A DNA stretch of 64,000 nt, taken from contig NZ_RCCK01000011.1 of the NCBI RefSeq assembly GCF_003664035.1, positions 682,001-746,000 on the forward strand, in the 5' to 3' direction. The notes beneath the pieces are model-generated. The model made no database searches and was not told the DNA's origin. It saw only the letters and a list, made by a program, of their open reading frames with translations. The position numbers and the translations under genes are program-made. Positions within the stretch are counted from its first letter, which is position 1. The number at the start of each line of letters is the position of its first letter. Origin of the DNA: Pedobacter alluvionis. GTDB taxonomy: Bacteria; Bacteroidota; Bacteroidia; Sphingobacteriales; Sphingobacteriaceae. This document shows, in pieces, positions 54,972-64,000 of this stretch.

Positions 54972-55370
54972 TTACTTATCGTAATATGGCTTATACTTAA
55001 TGTTCGGCGATAAAACATGGAGCAGTATAATTCTTGAATATCGATAGTTAAACGGGTACAGGATAAAACAGCCGGCAAAAATAACAATCAGATAAGGCCA
55101 GAAAGTTTCATCAGTAAGCGGACCAAAAACTAAATAGGTGAGAAAACTGGCAAAAAGCATTTCGATTACATTCATCGCATAACTTACATACATCGCTGCA
55201 TAAAAGTAACCAGGTTCAATTTCTATGCGTTGTGCACAATGCCCGCAAATTTCTTTGGTATGCTGAATGTTCCAGCCGTACATACTGCCTGTAAAAATAG
55301 CTCCCCTGCGGCAATGCGGGCACTTACAATGTACAATAGCGTAAAGTTTTGAGGTAGTTTGCTCAGACAT
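54972..55370 (-). CDS. DUF983-family small membrane protein
   Basis: A 132-residue protein with a zinc-ribbon-like N terminus (CKCPHCRRG and CGHCAQRIE, residues about 15-50). Two transmembrane helices follow, at about 57-80 and 90-112. It carries the DUF983 motif GYFYAAMYVSYAMN. DUF983 genes often lie near respiratory or cytochrome genes, but the function is unknown. It follows the small membrane protein gene by 4 bp, so the two are one transcript. Confidence 0.88.
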   Translation of the reverse strand: MSEQTTSKLYAIVHCKCPHCRRGAIFTGSMYGWNIQHTKEICGHCAQRIEIEPGYFYAAMYVSYAMNVIEMLFASFLTYLVFGPLTDETFWPYLIVIFAGCFILYPFNYRYSRIILLHVLSPNIKYKPYYDK

Positions 55371-55374
55371 ACTT

Positions 55375-55647
55375 TTAATTTAAATTAAAAGGTTCCTTTT
55401 TCATATTAAGATGGATATTCTTTTTACGATATTTTTTATACCAGACTACGCCAACAATAACAGCCATTAAATAGGGAATAGATAAAAGATACAATACGCC
55501 TGTATTTAAGCCTGCAGTTTGTGTATTCCCGTTTTTAACACCTTGTTCGGCATTAATGGTACACATGGAACATTGGGCATTAACATTGGGGCTTACCGCA
55601 AAGGTAAATACCAAAACAAACAGGATAAAAATTACTTTCTTATTCAT
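55375..55647 (-). CDS. Small secreted or membrane protein with a CxxC motif
   Basis: A 90-residue protein with a signal peptide (about 1-24, ending VNAQ). CSMC follows directly, then one transmembrane helix (about 48-68) and a basic tail (KKYRKKN). The two Cys could bind metal or form a redox pair. I do not recognise a named family. It is the first gene of a two-gene unit with the DUF983 gene, which also has CxxC pairs. Confidence 0.75.
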   Translation of the reverse strand: MNKKVIFILFVLVFTFAVSPNVNAQCSMCTINAEQGVKNGNTQTAGLNTGVLYLLSIPYLMAVIVGVVWYKKYRKKNIHLNMKKEPFNLN

Positions 55648-55698
55648 CGTTTACAAATATAGGAATAAACGGATGGAGCGGTTTAAAAATTATGTCAT

Positions 55699-55729
55699 AA
55701 AAAAACCTCACTTTTTTAGGGTGAGGTTT
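55699..55729 (-). terminator. Terminator-like hairpin downstream of the Sus-type locus
   Basis: A 9-bp stem (AAACCTCAC and GTGAGGTTT) followed on the minus strand by seven Ts, about 185 bp after the stop at 55912. The stem sequence recurs in the hairpin at 57663. Confidence 0.65.
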
Positions 55730-55911
55730 ACTGGAGATTTATCTTATCCAAATAGCTTGTAAAGTGCACCATTAATTTAATGCAGAGTTTATATGAAATC
55801 TATTAAATTCTTTCTAAGTAAAATGCTAAATCAATTATAAACCTGAAACGATAATTTCTATAACAAATTTCCCTTTGTTCTTCCGATTTAAGTCTACGGT
55901 CTATGCTTAAA

Positions 55912-57249
55912 TTAATTATTACTTGCGTAATCTATTAATACAACCTTACCATCAAAAATTGAATAATACTTCCCAGAACTATAATCATTCGGTAAAATAT
56001 AATATGCGCTTTGCAATAAATTCTGAAATGCAGCATCGGAATAATATTTCTTATCAAGTGGATTGTAAAATATAGTGGTGGCATGGTAAGGAACAGAACC
56101 TGTTCCAATTATTGTTAAATCCGTAGTATAATAAATCACATCAGGTAAGGGAACAGGGATGGTTAATACAGCACTCTCACCAGGTTGTTCTGGTTCGGTT
56201 GATAAATCTTCAATCAATGTGAAGGGTTGTGGGCCAAATTCAATAGAATTCTTATCAGGAATACACCCACCTAGACAAAACCATTTTGGTGTGCATCTTT
56301 TACATATTTTATCATGGATATAACAGATTGGATGCCAAAATTTACATGCGCCAACGTAATTTCCACAGCAGCCGTGATCACTACCACTAGGCCACCAACC
56401 TCCTATGTTATCTATTAACTCTGGATGTAGGGCACGGTATGTATCTATTTCTTTTAAAAAATCTTTTAGTGTAAAAGTTGGCTGAAGTATATTATTAAGT
56501 ACTTCTTGAAAGACGTATAATCCTTTATTATCTTCATTCATAGAAACAATATCTTGAGAAATAACTAATAATAAGGCTTCTTTATTAACGATAATATCTT
56601 CATTCAAAATAAAAGGAGAGAGACCGATTGTCGTACCTTCATAAACATCTTGCTCATATAAATGTGGTATTTGACTTGGTGCATCAAAAGGATTTCCATT
56701 GCTACTGAGCACCTTTTTAGGGAGCATATTATCAGCAAGATTTATGGGCAATCCAGATTCATTATTTAATAATCTCCTAACAAAGGATAAACTTAAATAC
56801 AGTCCTTGAATTTTCGGACTTTTTATCTCATCGGGTGACAATGGCTTTATTATACTGGTAATCATTTCTTTAATAGCATTACAAATAGCCCTAACTTCTT
56901 CAGAATTGAGCTTATTGTATTCATCTTTTCTTGATTTCTCTTTAAGAATATTAGCTATGTTTTTATTAAAGCTATTTTTCCGAATATCAACATCAAATGT
57001 TTCATCTATCTGTTTACTATTAGCATTTTTTTCATAAATTTTTATTTTAAAATGTAATATACTGTCCGTTACATTAGCGTTGTAATCTATTGTGTGTGTT
57101 TTAGTGACAAAATCATTTTTACCATATTCATTCGCCGAATCTGAGGAAGTTTTTCTGCATGCGTTAATGCAAAAAAGTAATGTTAAAATCCCAAGAAAGG
57201 AAGACACAATTTTGATCATTTGAGGTTGTAAGATAATACGTTTTTTCAT
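55912..57249 (-). CDS. Lipoprotein with a Cys-rich, phospholipase A2-like motif
   Basis: A 445-residue lipoprotein (lipobox INAC, Cys31; a later Met at residue 11 could be the start). The N-terminal 280 residues match no family I know. At about 286-330 comes a Cys-rich segment: GCCGNYVGACKFWHPIC, then YIHDKICKRC (His-Asp at about 312-313), then WFCLGGC. The C-x-x-H-D-x-x-C core after a Gly-Cys loop resembles the phospholipase A2 active site, where His-Asp and a Ca-binding loop act together. I recall similar Cys-rich cores in other Bacteroidota hypothetical proteins. Lipase activity is only inferred. It ends the Sus-type gene block. Confidence 0.6.
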   Translation of the reverse strand: MKKRIILQPQMIKIVSSFLGILTLLFCINACRKTSSDSANEYGKNDFVTKTHTIDYNANVTDSILHFKIKIYEKNANSKQIDETFDVDIRKNSFNKNIANILKEKSRKDEYNKLNSEEVRAICNAIKEMITSIIKPLSPDEIKSPKIQGLYLSLSFVRRLLNNESGLPINLADNMLPKKVLSSNGNPFDAPSQIPHLYEQDVYEGTTIGLSPFILNEDIIVNKEALLLVISQDIVSMNEDNKGLYVFQEVLNNILQPTFTLKDFLKEIDTYRALHPELIDNIGGWWPSGSDHGCCGNYVGACKFWHPICYIHDKICKRCTPKWFCLGGCIPDKNSIEFGPQPFTLIEDLSTEPEQPGESAVLTIPVPLPDVIYYTTDLTIIGTGSVPYHATTIFYNPLDKKYYSDAAFQNLLQSAYYILPNDYSSGKYYSIFDGKVVLIDYASNN

Positions 57250-57362
57250 GTTGGTAGTTGTTATTTATATAGTTAAAAGATATAATCTGCATTTCTGCTT
57301 CCTCTTCCCAAAGTTGAATTTATTCAACTTAAAAAAATACCGTAAAGTAGCTTTTACTTTAG

Positions 57363-57641
57363 CTATTTAGTAATAAATAGGAAGACAAAAATTAGAAGTG
57401 ATATGAGAATTGTTCCTATCAAAAAAAAGCTAGTTTGCTTAGCATTCACAAACTGCTTATATAAAGAAAGCAAGAATATAATTAATTGCAGAATTATTAA
57501 TGGGATAGTAATTAGCTCGAATAATGCATTAACAATTGGTGAATTAAGCTTTTGAATTACACCATTAAAAGCAAGGAAAAAGTACAAACCATTGAATATG
57601 CTTATATAAAACAATGTCTTTGCTAAAAATATGTTCTTCAT
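57363..57641 (-). CDS. Small hydrophobic membrane protein
   Basis: A 92-residue protein with three hydrophobic stretches (about 5-25, 35-62 and 70-90) and few charged residues. I do not recognise a family. It stands between the DUF4302 gene and the Cys-rich lipoprotein gene on the same strand. The frame is intact and the start follows a plausible A-rich region. Confidence 0.55.
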   Translation of the reverse strand: MKNIFLAKTLFYISIFNGLYFFLAFNGVIQKLNSPIVNALFELITIPLIILQLIIFLLSLYKQFVNAKQTSFFLIGTILISLLIFVFLFITK

Positions 57642-57662
57642 AAGTTATTTTTAAATTATATC

Positions 57663-57692
57663 AAAGACCTCACCCTAAAGGGTGAGGTCTTT
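57663..57692 (-). terminator. Perfect 13-bp hairpin after the DUF4302 gene
   Basis: AAAGACCTCACCC pairs with GGGTGAGGTCTTT across a TAAA loop, 25 bp after the stop at 57717. Its T-run is only three bases, so it may be a weak terminator or an mRNA-stabilising hairpin. Confidence 0.6.
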
Positions 57693-57716
57693 CAGAGAGG
57701 TTAAGGTTAATTCGTG

Positions 57717-59075
57717 TTATTGCAAAATGCCAGAAAAAGTAAAATCTGGGTGTTCCACACTTATAAATTGCCCTAAAATGGCTCCATTTGCAGGATTAAT
57801 AAAATAATCTAGTTTAAAATTATCCACATTTATTCTTTCTGCCAATATTGGATCTAAAGGCTTAGCCGCTTGATTATAAATAAAAGAAGAATTACTGTCA
57901 AAACCAGAGCCTATGGTAAATTTATATATACCATCATTTGTTTTTGTAAATGTGTATGGATATGTTAAATTAAGCGAACTTGCCCCGTATGGAGTATTCC
58001 AAACCAATACCATTGTATTAGCTGTAGAATTAAAGTTAAACCTCATATTACCCAATGTTACTGGTGTAGAACCAACAACAATATTTGTACTAGTTCTTTG
58101 ATTAGCTAAAGCCCTCCTTGTAATAAAGTCGGAGTTCCATCCAGGATAAGTTATAGCGTTCGGAATAATTATAGATGAATAACTTACTCCTAACAAAAGA
58201 TGCAATGGCAAAATAGGCGTAGTAGATGTAAGTATCTCAACTTTAGTACCAGTACTTGAAACCATAAAAAGTTTTTTGGCAACATTATCCCAACTTAAAC
58301 CAGTAAATATAACATCGCCCTGTGTTATTGGCTTATTTAAGCGAGCACCAACATCCGAGAATGAAAACACACCCGAATTCGTAATAATTTCGCCTGCGTT
58401 TGTAGAAATCAGCGCAAAAGATCTTGATCTAACATCCGGGCTCATTGATACCTGTATTTTTTTAGTATTATCTTTTGGATCTAAGATGTAGGTAAACGGA
58501 TTATCAGCTAAGAAAGTGCTAATGCCCTCAATATTGTCAGAAAATTTATCGCTGGTATAAAATGCTTTCTGATCTACTGTAGCTTTTACCAAAATAAGAG
58601 GTGCCTTACGTTTTTTACCAATCAATTTCAAGGTATCACCGACCTGCTCTCTAATTTCAAATTCAAAATCAGATCCATACCCTACTGAGTAATCTCCATC
58701 AAAAGAACCTGGATCTGGATCTTGTAATAAATGCAGCAGAGTGTAGGTATCAAAAATCAAAGAAGGAGCCAATACCTGTTTTACCCTATAGGTGCTTTCT
58801 ATTGTTTCAAGGGCAACATCGCTGTTGTAGTCGGCCCGCATTACCACTCTATTGTTTTTATCGAATGACATATAAAAATTATAGCCGCCACCAACTAGGG
58901 TTGTTCCTAAATATGCCACCCAACCATTTGGGCTACTGGTTAGTTCATTTCTGTACTTTTCCAAATTTTCTGCAACTCTTTCTTCCGGCCGTTTTCCATC
59001 AATTAACTCTTGATCTTTTTTACAAGCCTGAATAATAAGTAATGCAAAAAAACCTATTATAAATATTTTTTTCAT
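57717..59075 (-). CDS. DUF4302-family lipoprotein of a Sus-type locus
   Basis: A 452-residue lipoprotein (lipobox IQAC, Cys18, followed by KKD). The N-terminal part matches the DUF4302 pattern: ERVAENLEKYRNELTSSPNGW and GGGYNFYMSFDKNNRVVM. DUF4302 proteins occur beside SusC/SusD and zinc metallohydrolase lipoproteins and are thought to be surface-exposed binding partners. It lies 72 bp after the metallohydrolase gene, so it is part of the same operon. The ligand is unknown. Confidence 0.88.
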   Translation of the reverse strand: MKKIFIIGFFALLIIQACKKDQELIDGKRPEERVAENLEKYRNELTSSPNGWVAYLGTTLVGGGYNFYMSFDKNNRVVMRADYNSDVALETIESTYRVKQVLAPSLIFDTYTLLHLLQDPDPGSFDGDYSVGYGSDFEFEIREQVGDTLKLIGKKRKAPLILVKATVDQKAFYTSDKFSDNIEGISTFLADNPFTYILDPKDNTKKIQVSMSPDVRSRSFALISTNAGEIITNSGVFSFSDVGARLNKPITQGDVIFTGLSWDNVAKKLFMVSSTGTKVEILTSTTPILPLHLLLGVSYSSIIIPNAITYPGWNSDFITRRALANQRTSTNIVVGSTPVTLGNMRFNFNSTANTMVLVWNTPYGASSLNLTYPYTFTKTNDGIYKFTIGSGFDSNSSFIYNQAAKPLDPILAERINVDNFKLDYFINPANGAILGQFISVEHPDFTFSGILQ

Positions 59076-59147
59076 GTATAATCTTATTTAAAGTAAAACA
59101 CTTTTATTTTACGTGAATGATATAAAATTCATCAAACATGCCATTTG

Positions 59148-60512
59148 TTAGTTTCTTATTATTGTACCATAAAAACCAAGCTGATTATTAGATGTATCAA
59201 AAAAACCGAGCGATACATCTTTCGAATTGGGAACAATGGTATCAACCCAGTTAAGCGCAAACGTTTTTGTAGTTAGATAATCTAATAATGGTTTAAATCG
59301 TGTTTGAAATGCGGTTCCATTAGAATATTGAGTTGCAGTACCTGGGGTTCCCAATGCATATTTTACCGTGTTTCCAGATACAGAAATTGTTCCTCTTAAA
59401 TTATACCAAAACTCCACAGCAGTATTTGTTTTCACTTTAAGCACCATATCAGTTCTATTGGCTGCCCTGTTTACAAAACTGAGTTCAACAATATTCTGAA
59501 TCGGGTAACCCCCTGCAGTAGTTAATGTATTGGTAGAATTAAATGCCGTAACATAAGCAGTTCCCTGGTTTGTTGCGGTTTTATCAATAAAAAATCCACC
59601 GTAAGAACCTGCGTTATAATTGCTGATAGGTGGAGTGATGACTACTGGCGCATAAGTTTCCATTGCTAACTTAACCTTTGCTTGTAAAGCCCTGAAATCG
59701 ATACCAAAAGCAGACTTAAAATAATCAACAACCATCTGTTCTTTTTTGCGCAACTTGGCAATTGCTGTAGGATCAGTAGCGGTACTTACATAAGCATCGA
59801 ATACATCTTGTCCCTCAACCAACAAAGTAGAGGTCATCTCAGCAAAATCTTCGTCCTTATTATTTCTAGAGTACCTGGTTATAAAGCCTAAAGATTTTGC
59901 GAGCGAAGCAGGATTACCAGCTCCAACCCAGGCAGAGCCGATATAGTTAGAAGAAATTGCTTCAAACGCTGGCGGAACTGGTATATTCTGGTTAAGAATA
60001 TGGGTAAATTCATGGTGCATAGTATGAAATGCAGCTGGCCTGTCTAAAGTTCCTAAAACACTAAATCTATTATTTCTATCGTATTGATTCACCTCGTAAA
60101 GGTTAATCTGTCTTCCGGCATCTGCAGTTCCCAATGTAATCTGCTCATCAGAATATTCGCCTGTACCAAAGAGTGCAATTTCTTTAGGTAAAATAGGCAG
60201 AAGAAAGGCTTTATTTGTTACATCAAGATAGGGCTTTATAAATACAGCACTTACGCCTTCCATTATTGGCTGCACGTTTTCTTCCAATACTGGCGAAACT
60301 TCCTTATCAATACTGGCCTGGTACCGATCAAAACGGTACAAAACCTCTATATTATATGGATTTAAAAAGTTTACATCCAGCCATTTATCCAGTTCTCCCT
60401 TCGCGTAGGTATCTAAATTAGATTTTGTAATATCAACATTAAGTGCTTTCTCCTTTTTACATGACACCAATACTGTAGTTAACAGCGTAAGGCATAAAAA
60501 AATCTTTTTCAT
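59148..60512 (-). CDS. Substrate import-associated zinc metallohydrolase lipoprotein
   Basis: A 454-residue lipoprotein (lipobox LVSC, Cys18). The zinc motif HEFTH lies in FHTMHHEFTHILNQN at about residue 165. A downstream acidic block (NNKDEDFAEMTSTLLVEG) probably supplies the third ligand. A C-terminal beta-rich domain covers about 295-454. The TIGR04549-type family sits in SusC/SusD operons and may cut peptides or other substrates at the cell surface. It follows the SusD gene by 11 bp. Confidence 0.9.
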   Translation of the reverse strand: MKKIFLCLTLLTTVLVSCKKEKALNVDITKSNLDTYAKGELDKWLDVNFLNPYNIEVLYRFDRYQASIDKEVSPVLEENVQPIMEGVSAVFIKPYLDVTNKAFLLPILPKEIALFGTGEYSDEQITLGTADAGRQINLYEVNQYDRNNRFSVLGTLDRPAAFHTMHHEFTHILNQNIPVPPAFEAISSNYIGSAWVGAGNPASLAKSLGFITRYSRNNKDEDFAEMTSTLLVEGQDVFDAYVSTATDPTAIAKLRKKEQMVVDYFKSAFGIDFRALQAKVKLAMETYAPVVITPPISNYNAGSYGGFFIDKTATNQGTAYVTAFNSTNTLTTAGGYPIQNIVELSFVNRAANRTDMVLKVKTNTAVEFWYNLRGTISVSGNTVKYALGTPGTATQYSNGTAFQTRFKPLLDYLTTKTFALNWVDTIVPNSKDVSLGFFDTSNNQLGFYGTIIRN

Positions 60513-60523
60513 TTCTATATAAT

Positions 60524-62014
60524 TTATCTAGGATTAAGAGTTAACCCTGCCTTAGTTGCAGGAATTGGTAATTGAAAAACCCTACGGGGATCATCAGCCT
60601 TAAGCTCAATTGTAGTAGTTGCACCATTTTCATCTAAAACGCTATGCTTAACCGTCAAATCATGGCGGATAATATCAAACCAGCGCAAACCCTCTGAAAT
60701 AAACTCAGCTCTTTTAAGATCCAAAATAGTCTTGATTAAACCCGCTTTAGGGTCAGTAATGCCATAATAGGCAGAAATTTTCTCTAGGGTAATACCATGT
60801 GTTGATGAGTTGTAGTTTGTAATCCTTGTACTTAAGAAAGTATTGATATCCTGCAATGCTAAATCATACTGATTTTTTGAGGCATAAGCTTCTGCCCTGT
60901 TCATAATCAACTCATCAGAAGTTAATAGCGGAACCATAATATATGGCTGTCCAAAACCTGAACCAATTTTACTTTCAAAGAATAGTTCGGAAAACTTACA
61001 GCTGTCGTAATAAGGTTCAACATAAGGGGTTGGCTTATATGAATAATTACCTCCGGTAATATTTGGACCTAACAAAATAGTATTACTGATTACTTTTCCC
61101 AGACCATATCTGATATAAAAGTTCCTTCCCCAAATTGAATTAGCTTCTCCCATCAGCAAATTAGAATTTTGTGAAGATTGCGTAAATGCTGTTCTTAAAG
61201 CGGCCGCAATGTAAGGCAGATAAGTACTGTTCCATGGCCTCAACATTCCTTTAGCTTGCGCATTATCCAGCAATACTTTTCCACTATGTTCAATTACCTT
61301 ATCGTAGTTACCTTTAAACAGATAGAACCTTGCAGCAAATGCATTGGCAGAATTGAGACTAAAGTGATATTTTTGTGCAGTTTTATAAACAGAATTATTG
61401 ATAAGCGGTAAACCTTCAGTTAAATCGCGTTCTATTTTTGCATATACTTCTGCAACAGTACCTCTTTTGTATTGTGGGGAAACTTCAATTTCAGGATCGG
61501 TTACAAAAGGTACTCCAGGCGAATCGTTTGCCTGCCCCGGTTTATATACTTTAGCATACAAGCTTACCAACATAAAATGTGCATAAGCCCTCGCCATTAG
61601 TGCTTCGCCTTTGTATGGCAATAAATCAGTTTCACCAGGATGTTTATCTATATACTGTAGGGCAGTATTAGCTGCCGCAATAGCCAGATAAGTTTTATTC
61701 CAATAATCATCAGTTGAGCCGCTTATCTCCACTCCATTTTGGAAATCGCGCCAAAAATAGGCACTGGTCCACGCTAACTCTGTTGAAACCGGAGAATAAT
61801 CTGTTCTTGGCCCTTTATCTTCAGCATTATCAGAAGAATTTTCTGTAAAAGAGAGGTATTCTGCCTTTGGATATGCAGAAACTAGCAATTGGGCAACCTT
61901 TTCTTTAGAATTTAACTGCGTCCTCAAATCTGGACTTGTTTCCAGAAATTTCTTGCAACTGGTTCCGGCAATAATCATTACGGCAGCCAGTGTATAATAT
62001 TTTAATGTTTTCAT
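60524..62014 (-). CDS. SusD/RagB-family nutrient-binding lipoprotein
   Basis: A 496-residue lipoprotein (lipobox GTSC, Cys20). The family N terminus (FLETSPDLRTQL) is followed by TPR-like helices (MARAYAHFMLVSLYAKVYK) and the C-terminal pattern ILDLKRAEFISEGLRWFDIIRHD. SusD proteins form the lid over the SusC channel and bind the ligand. It lies 13 bp after the SusC-like gene. Together with the metallohydrolase and DUF4302 partners this points to peptide or protein uptake rather than glycan use. No glycoside hydrolase is in view. Confidence 0.95.
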   Translation of the reverse strand: MKTLKYYTLAAVMIIAGTSCKKFLETSPDLRTQLNSKEKVAQLLVSAYPKAEYLSFTENSSDNAEDKGPRTDYSPVSTELAWTSAYFWRDFQNGVEISGSTDDYWNKTYLAIAAANTALQYIDKHPGETDLLPYKGEALMARAYAHFMLVSLYAKVYKPGQANDSPGVPFVTDPEIEVSPQYKRGTVAEVYAKIERDLTEGLPLINNSVYKTAQKYHFSLNSANAFAARFYLFKGNYDKVIEHSGKVLLDNAQAKGMLRPWNSTYLPYIAAALRTAFTQSSQNSNLLMGEANSIWGRNFYIRYGLGKVISNTILLGPNITGGNYSYKPTPYVEPYYDSCKFSELFFESKIGSGFGQPYIMVPLLTSDELIMNRAEAYASKNQYDLALQDINTFLSTRITNYNSSTHGITLEKISAYYGITDPKAGLIKTILDLKRAEFISEGLRWFDIIRHDLTVKHSVLDENGATTTIELKADDPRRVFQLPIPATKAGLTLNPR

Positions 62015-62027
62015 TATTTGTTATTAA

Positions 62028-64000
62028 CTAAAAACCAACTTTTAACGATAAAGTATATTGACGTGGAATTGGCAATGCAACTCCTCCTGAACCAAAAAAC
62101 TCAGGATCTTGACCGTTCAACTTTTTATCTGAATATATTAACCAAACGTTATTACCTACAAAACCTACTGAAGCATTTGTTGCTCCTATAGCAGATGCCC
62201 ATATTTTTGGCAACTGATAGAATAACATTACTTGTTTCAATCGCGCAAAACCACCATCTGCAACGCGAACGGTAGAGTAATTATAGGCATTGTAAGGTTT
62301 TTCGGTACCAGCGAAATTTCCAATAACAAACCGGTCAGCAATTGATGGCACATCTGTTAATAGCTCATCGCCTGGCTGTGTCCAGCGGTTTAAGAATTCT
62401 TTAGAAGTTGCGGTTAGATCGGTATAACGATCACTAAAATTAGGATTTAATCTTACAACATTACCTGCACTAAAAGTAACCAAAGCTGATAAGCTAAAAT
62501 TTCCATAACTGAATTTATTTGAAAAACCACCGGTAATTTTAGGATCAACCTGGCCTTCGTACTTTAAATATTGTAAATTGTTACTCTGAAAATAAACTTC
62601 TGTAGCCTTCTTATTACCATTTTCATCAATAAATGTCGGCACGCCTGTATTATGATCTAAACCATCAAACACTATAGAGAATAATCCACTTTGCGGATAG
62701 CCTAATCTATAGCCACCGCTAGGTGTAACTAATCTAAAAATATTAGGTTCATAATCTAATCTGGTCACTTCACCTTTGTGGTAGCCAAAGTTTAAATTAG
62801 TACTCCATTTAAATTTATCCTGATTAATTACCCTTGCATTTAACGTAAATTCGATACCTTTTGATTTCATATCAGCATAATTGGCATCTTTTAATCCCTG
62901 ACCACCAATACCTGCGGTTGGAAATTGACCAATTAAATCAAATCCATTACGTCTATACAAATCTATTGATAGCGATAAGCGATCTTTAAAAAAGCCCATA
63001 TCGAAACCCAAGTTGGTATCATACGTTTTTTCCCAAGTCAACTGAGAGTTCTCTAAAGCATCAATATAGATTGATGATTCTTTATCAATATCGTCAGTTC
63101 TTCTCGTTGTTTGATTACGTAAAATTAAGCTTGAGTTTTTAGCATTGGCTGTACTTGCAGTTAAACCATAAGTTGCTCTGATCGTTGCTCTATTTAAAAT
63201 ACTTTGCTGTTTAAAGAAATCTTCTTCATGAATATTCCAGGCTCCTGATACGTTCCAGGTAGGCAACCATCTTGCAGTAGGAGACTCTCCCAATAGATTG
63301 GATCCATCATAACGGCCAGTTGCATTAAAACTATACTTTCCTTTGTAAGAATAAGCGGCCTTTAATGCGTATGAAAGGAAACGGTCATAATTTTTTCCCA
63401 TTCCATAAGGGTATGAATTCGCTTCAATAGCCTGCTGATAGTAATCGGAATTAATAAATGGAACCCCGCCGTTATCGAACTGATAGCCGATACCATTACT
63501 AAAACGGTTCTGCCTATCGTTGGATCTCATTTCTACCACACCTAAAACATTGAATAAGTGATCTTCATTGAATACTTTATCATATTCCAAATCGTGACGC
63601 ATGAAATAATTTACTAAACCGTTAGAAGTCACATTATAAAAACCTCCTTCAGGTAATACTATGCTTGGTAAAGATCCCGGCTTCGAAGGGTCTCTGTACA
63701 AGAACCTGTTATTTTCTATCACATTACTATTACCATAAGCACGGTAGGCGTTCGCCGCGTTTGAGTATTCAGTAATGCTATGCTCCTGATCAGATTTAAC
63801 ATAACGATATGCACCAGTAAATGAATATTTAAGGCCGTCGATAATTTTATACTTTACACCGCCCTGAATTTTCAGATCGATTAATGTGGTTTTAATACTA
63901 TTGTTTTCTAATTCCTGCAGGATGTTAAATGGTGCATAATTTTGAACAAAATACTCTCTGTTTCCATTCACATCATATGGCGTAAGCGTTCTACTGGTTC
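62028..64000 (-). CDS. SusC/RagA-family TonB-linked outer membrane protein, 5' end outside window
   Basis: The frame is open to the right edge, leaving the last 656 or so residues of a protein normally near 1000. It shows beta-barrel text (YSFNATGRYDGSNLLGESPTARWLPTWNVSGAWNI is the conserved SusC core at about 63250-63350). It also has FSLSALVTFSAG and ends in a terminal beta-strand (YTLSLKVGF), as in outer membrane barrels. The TonB box, plug and signal peptide are outside. It is the first known gene of the four-gene uptake operon. Confidence 0.94.
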   Translation of the reverse strand, partial: TSRTLTPYDVNGNREYFVQNYAPFNILQELENNSIKTTLIDLKIQGGVKYKIIDGLKYSFTGAYRYVKSDQEHSITEYSNAANAYRAYGNSNVIENNRFLYRDPSKPGSLPSIVLPEGGFYNVTSNGLVNYFMRHDLEYDKVFNEDHLFNVLGVVEMRSNDRQNRFSNGIGYQFDNGGVPFINSDYYQQAIEANSYPYGMGKNYDRFLSYALKAAYSYKGKYSFNATGRYDGSNLLGESPTARWLPTWNVSGAWNIHEEDFFKQQSILNRATIRATYGLTASTANAKNSSLILRNQTTRRTDDIDKESSIYIDALENSQLTWEKTYDTNLGFDMGFFKDRLSLSIDLYRRNGFDLIGQFPTAGIGGQGLKDANYADMKSKGIEFTLNARVINQDKFKWSTNLNFGYHKGEVTRLDYEPNIFRLVTPSGGYRLGYPQSGLFSIVFDGLDHNTGVPTFIDENGNKKATEVYFQSNNLQYLKYEGQVDPKITGGFSNKFSYGNFSLSALVTFSAGNVVRLNPNFSDRYTDLTATSKEFLNRWTQPGDELLTDVPSIADRFVIGNFAGTEKPYNAYNYSTVRVADGGFARLKQVMLFYQLPKIWASAIGATNASVGFVGNNVWLIYSDKKLNGQDPEFFGSGGVALPIPRQYTLSLKVGF

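Overview
The window looks like a chromosomal segment of a Bacteroidota organism, most likely a Sphingobacteriaceae member near Pedobacter. The evidence is low G+C content, a SusC/SusD nutrient-uptake locus, a type IX secretion CHU_C sorting domain with a PorP/SprF partner, LytTR/LytS-type signalling, many Lys-rich lipoproteins (C-K-K after the lipobox), and a TAnnTTTG-type promoter in front of the OmpA gene. No rRNA, tRNA, CRISPR array or intact insertion sequence was recognised.

Region by region. 1-4165: right-hand end of a grasp-with-spasm RiPP cluster (SPASM maturase, peptidase-containing ABC exporter, HlyD adaptor) in overlapping genes. 4480-11456: minus-strand OmpA porin, DUF885 protease, gamma-glutamyltransferase and long-chain acyl-CoA ligase. 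11711-14274: a small envelope protein and an M61 peptidase. 14619-20141: a complete RND efflux operon (adaptor, pump, TolC). 20324-22011: a metzincin-like protease overlapping a tandem array of lipoprotein c-type cytochromes (two intact, one broken). 22080-26738: GlcNAc-kinase-like ATPase, a single-domain response regulator, a DUF4241 gene with a frameshift, and htpG. 26881-27774: a PD-(D/E)XK nuclease-like protein and an unknown protein.

28000-33097 is the most interesting part. A LytTR regulator and a LytS-type histidine kinase flank a divergent, previously uncalled 48-codon gene for a Thr-rich, Cys-free peptide. A full-length LanB dehydratase faces the kinase convergently. Half-sites spaced exactly 22 bp apart lie upstream of the regulator and in the shared kinase/peptide intergenic region. 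This suggests a regulated dehydrated-peptide (RiPP) signalling or antagonism system without LanC.

33366-49936 is one minus-strand operon: a 4486-residue secreted adhesin with layered repeats, PorP/SprF, and a PorE-like OmpA protein. It probably forms a surface adhesin plus its type IX secretion anchor. Divergent to it is an 863-residue P-loop ATPase of unknown role. 53233-55647 holds small envelope genes. 55912-64000 is a Sus-type locus (SusC cut by the window edge, SusD, zinc metallohydrolase lipoprotein, DUF4302 lipoprotein), followed by a small membrane protein and a lipoprotein with a phospholipase A2-like Cys/His-Asp motif. Several intergenic gaps hold hairpins and short dispersed-looking repeats.
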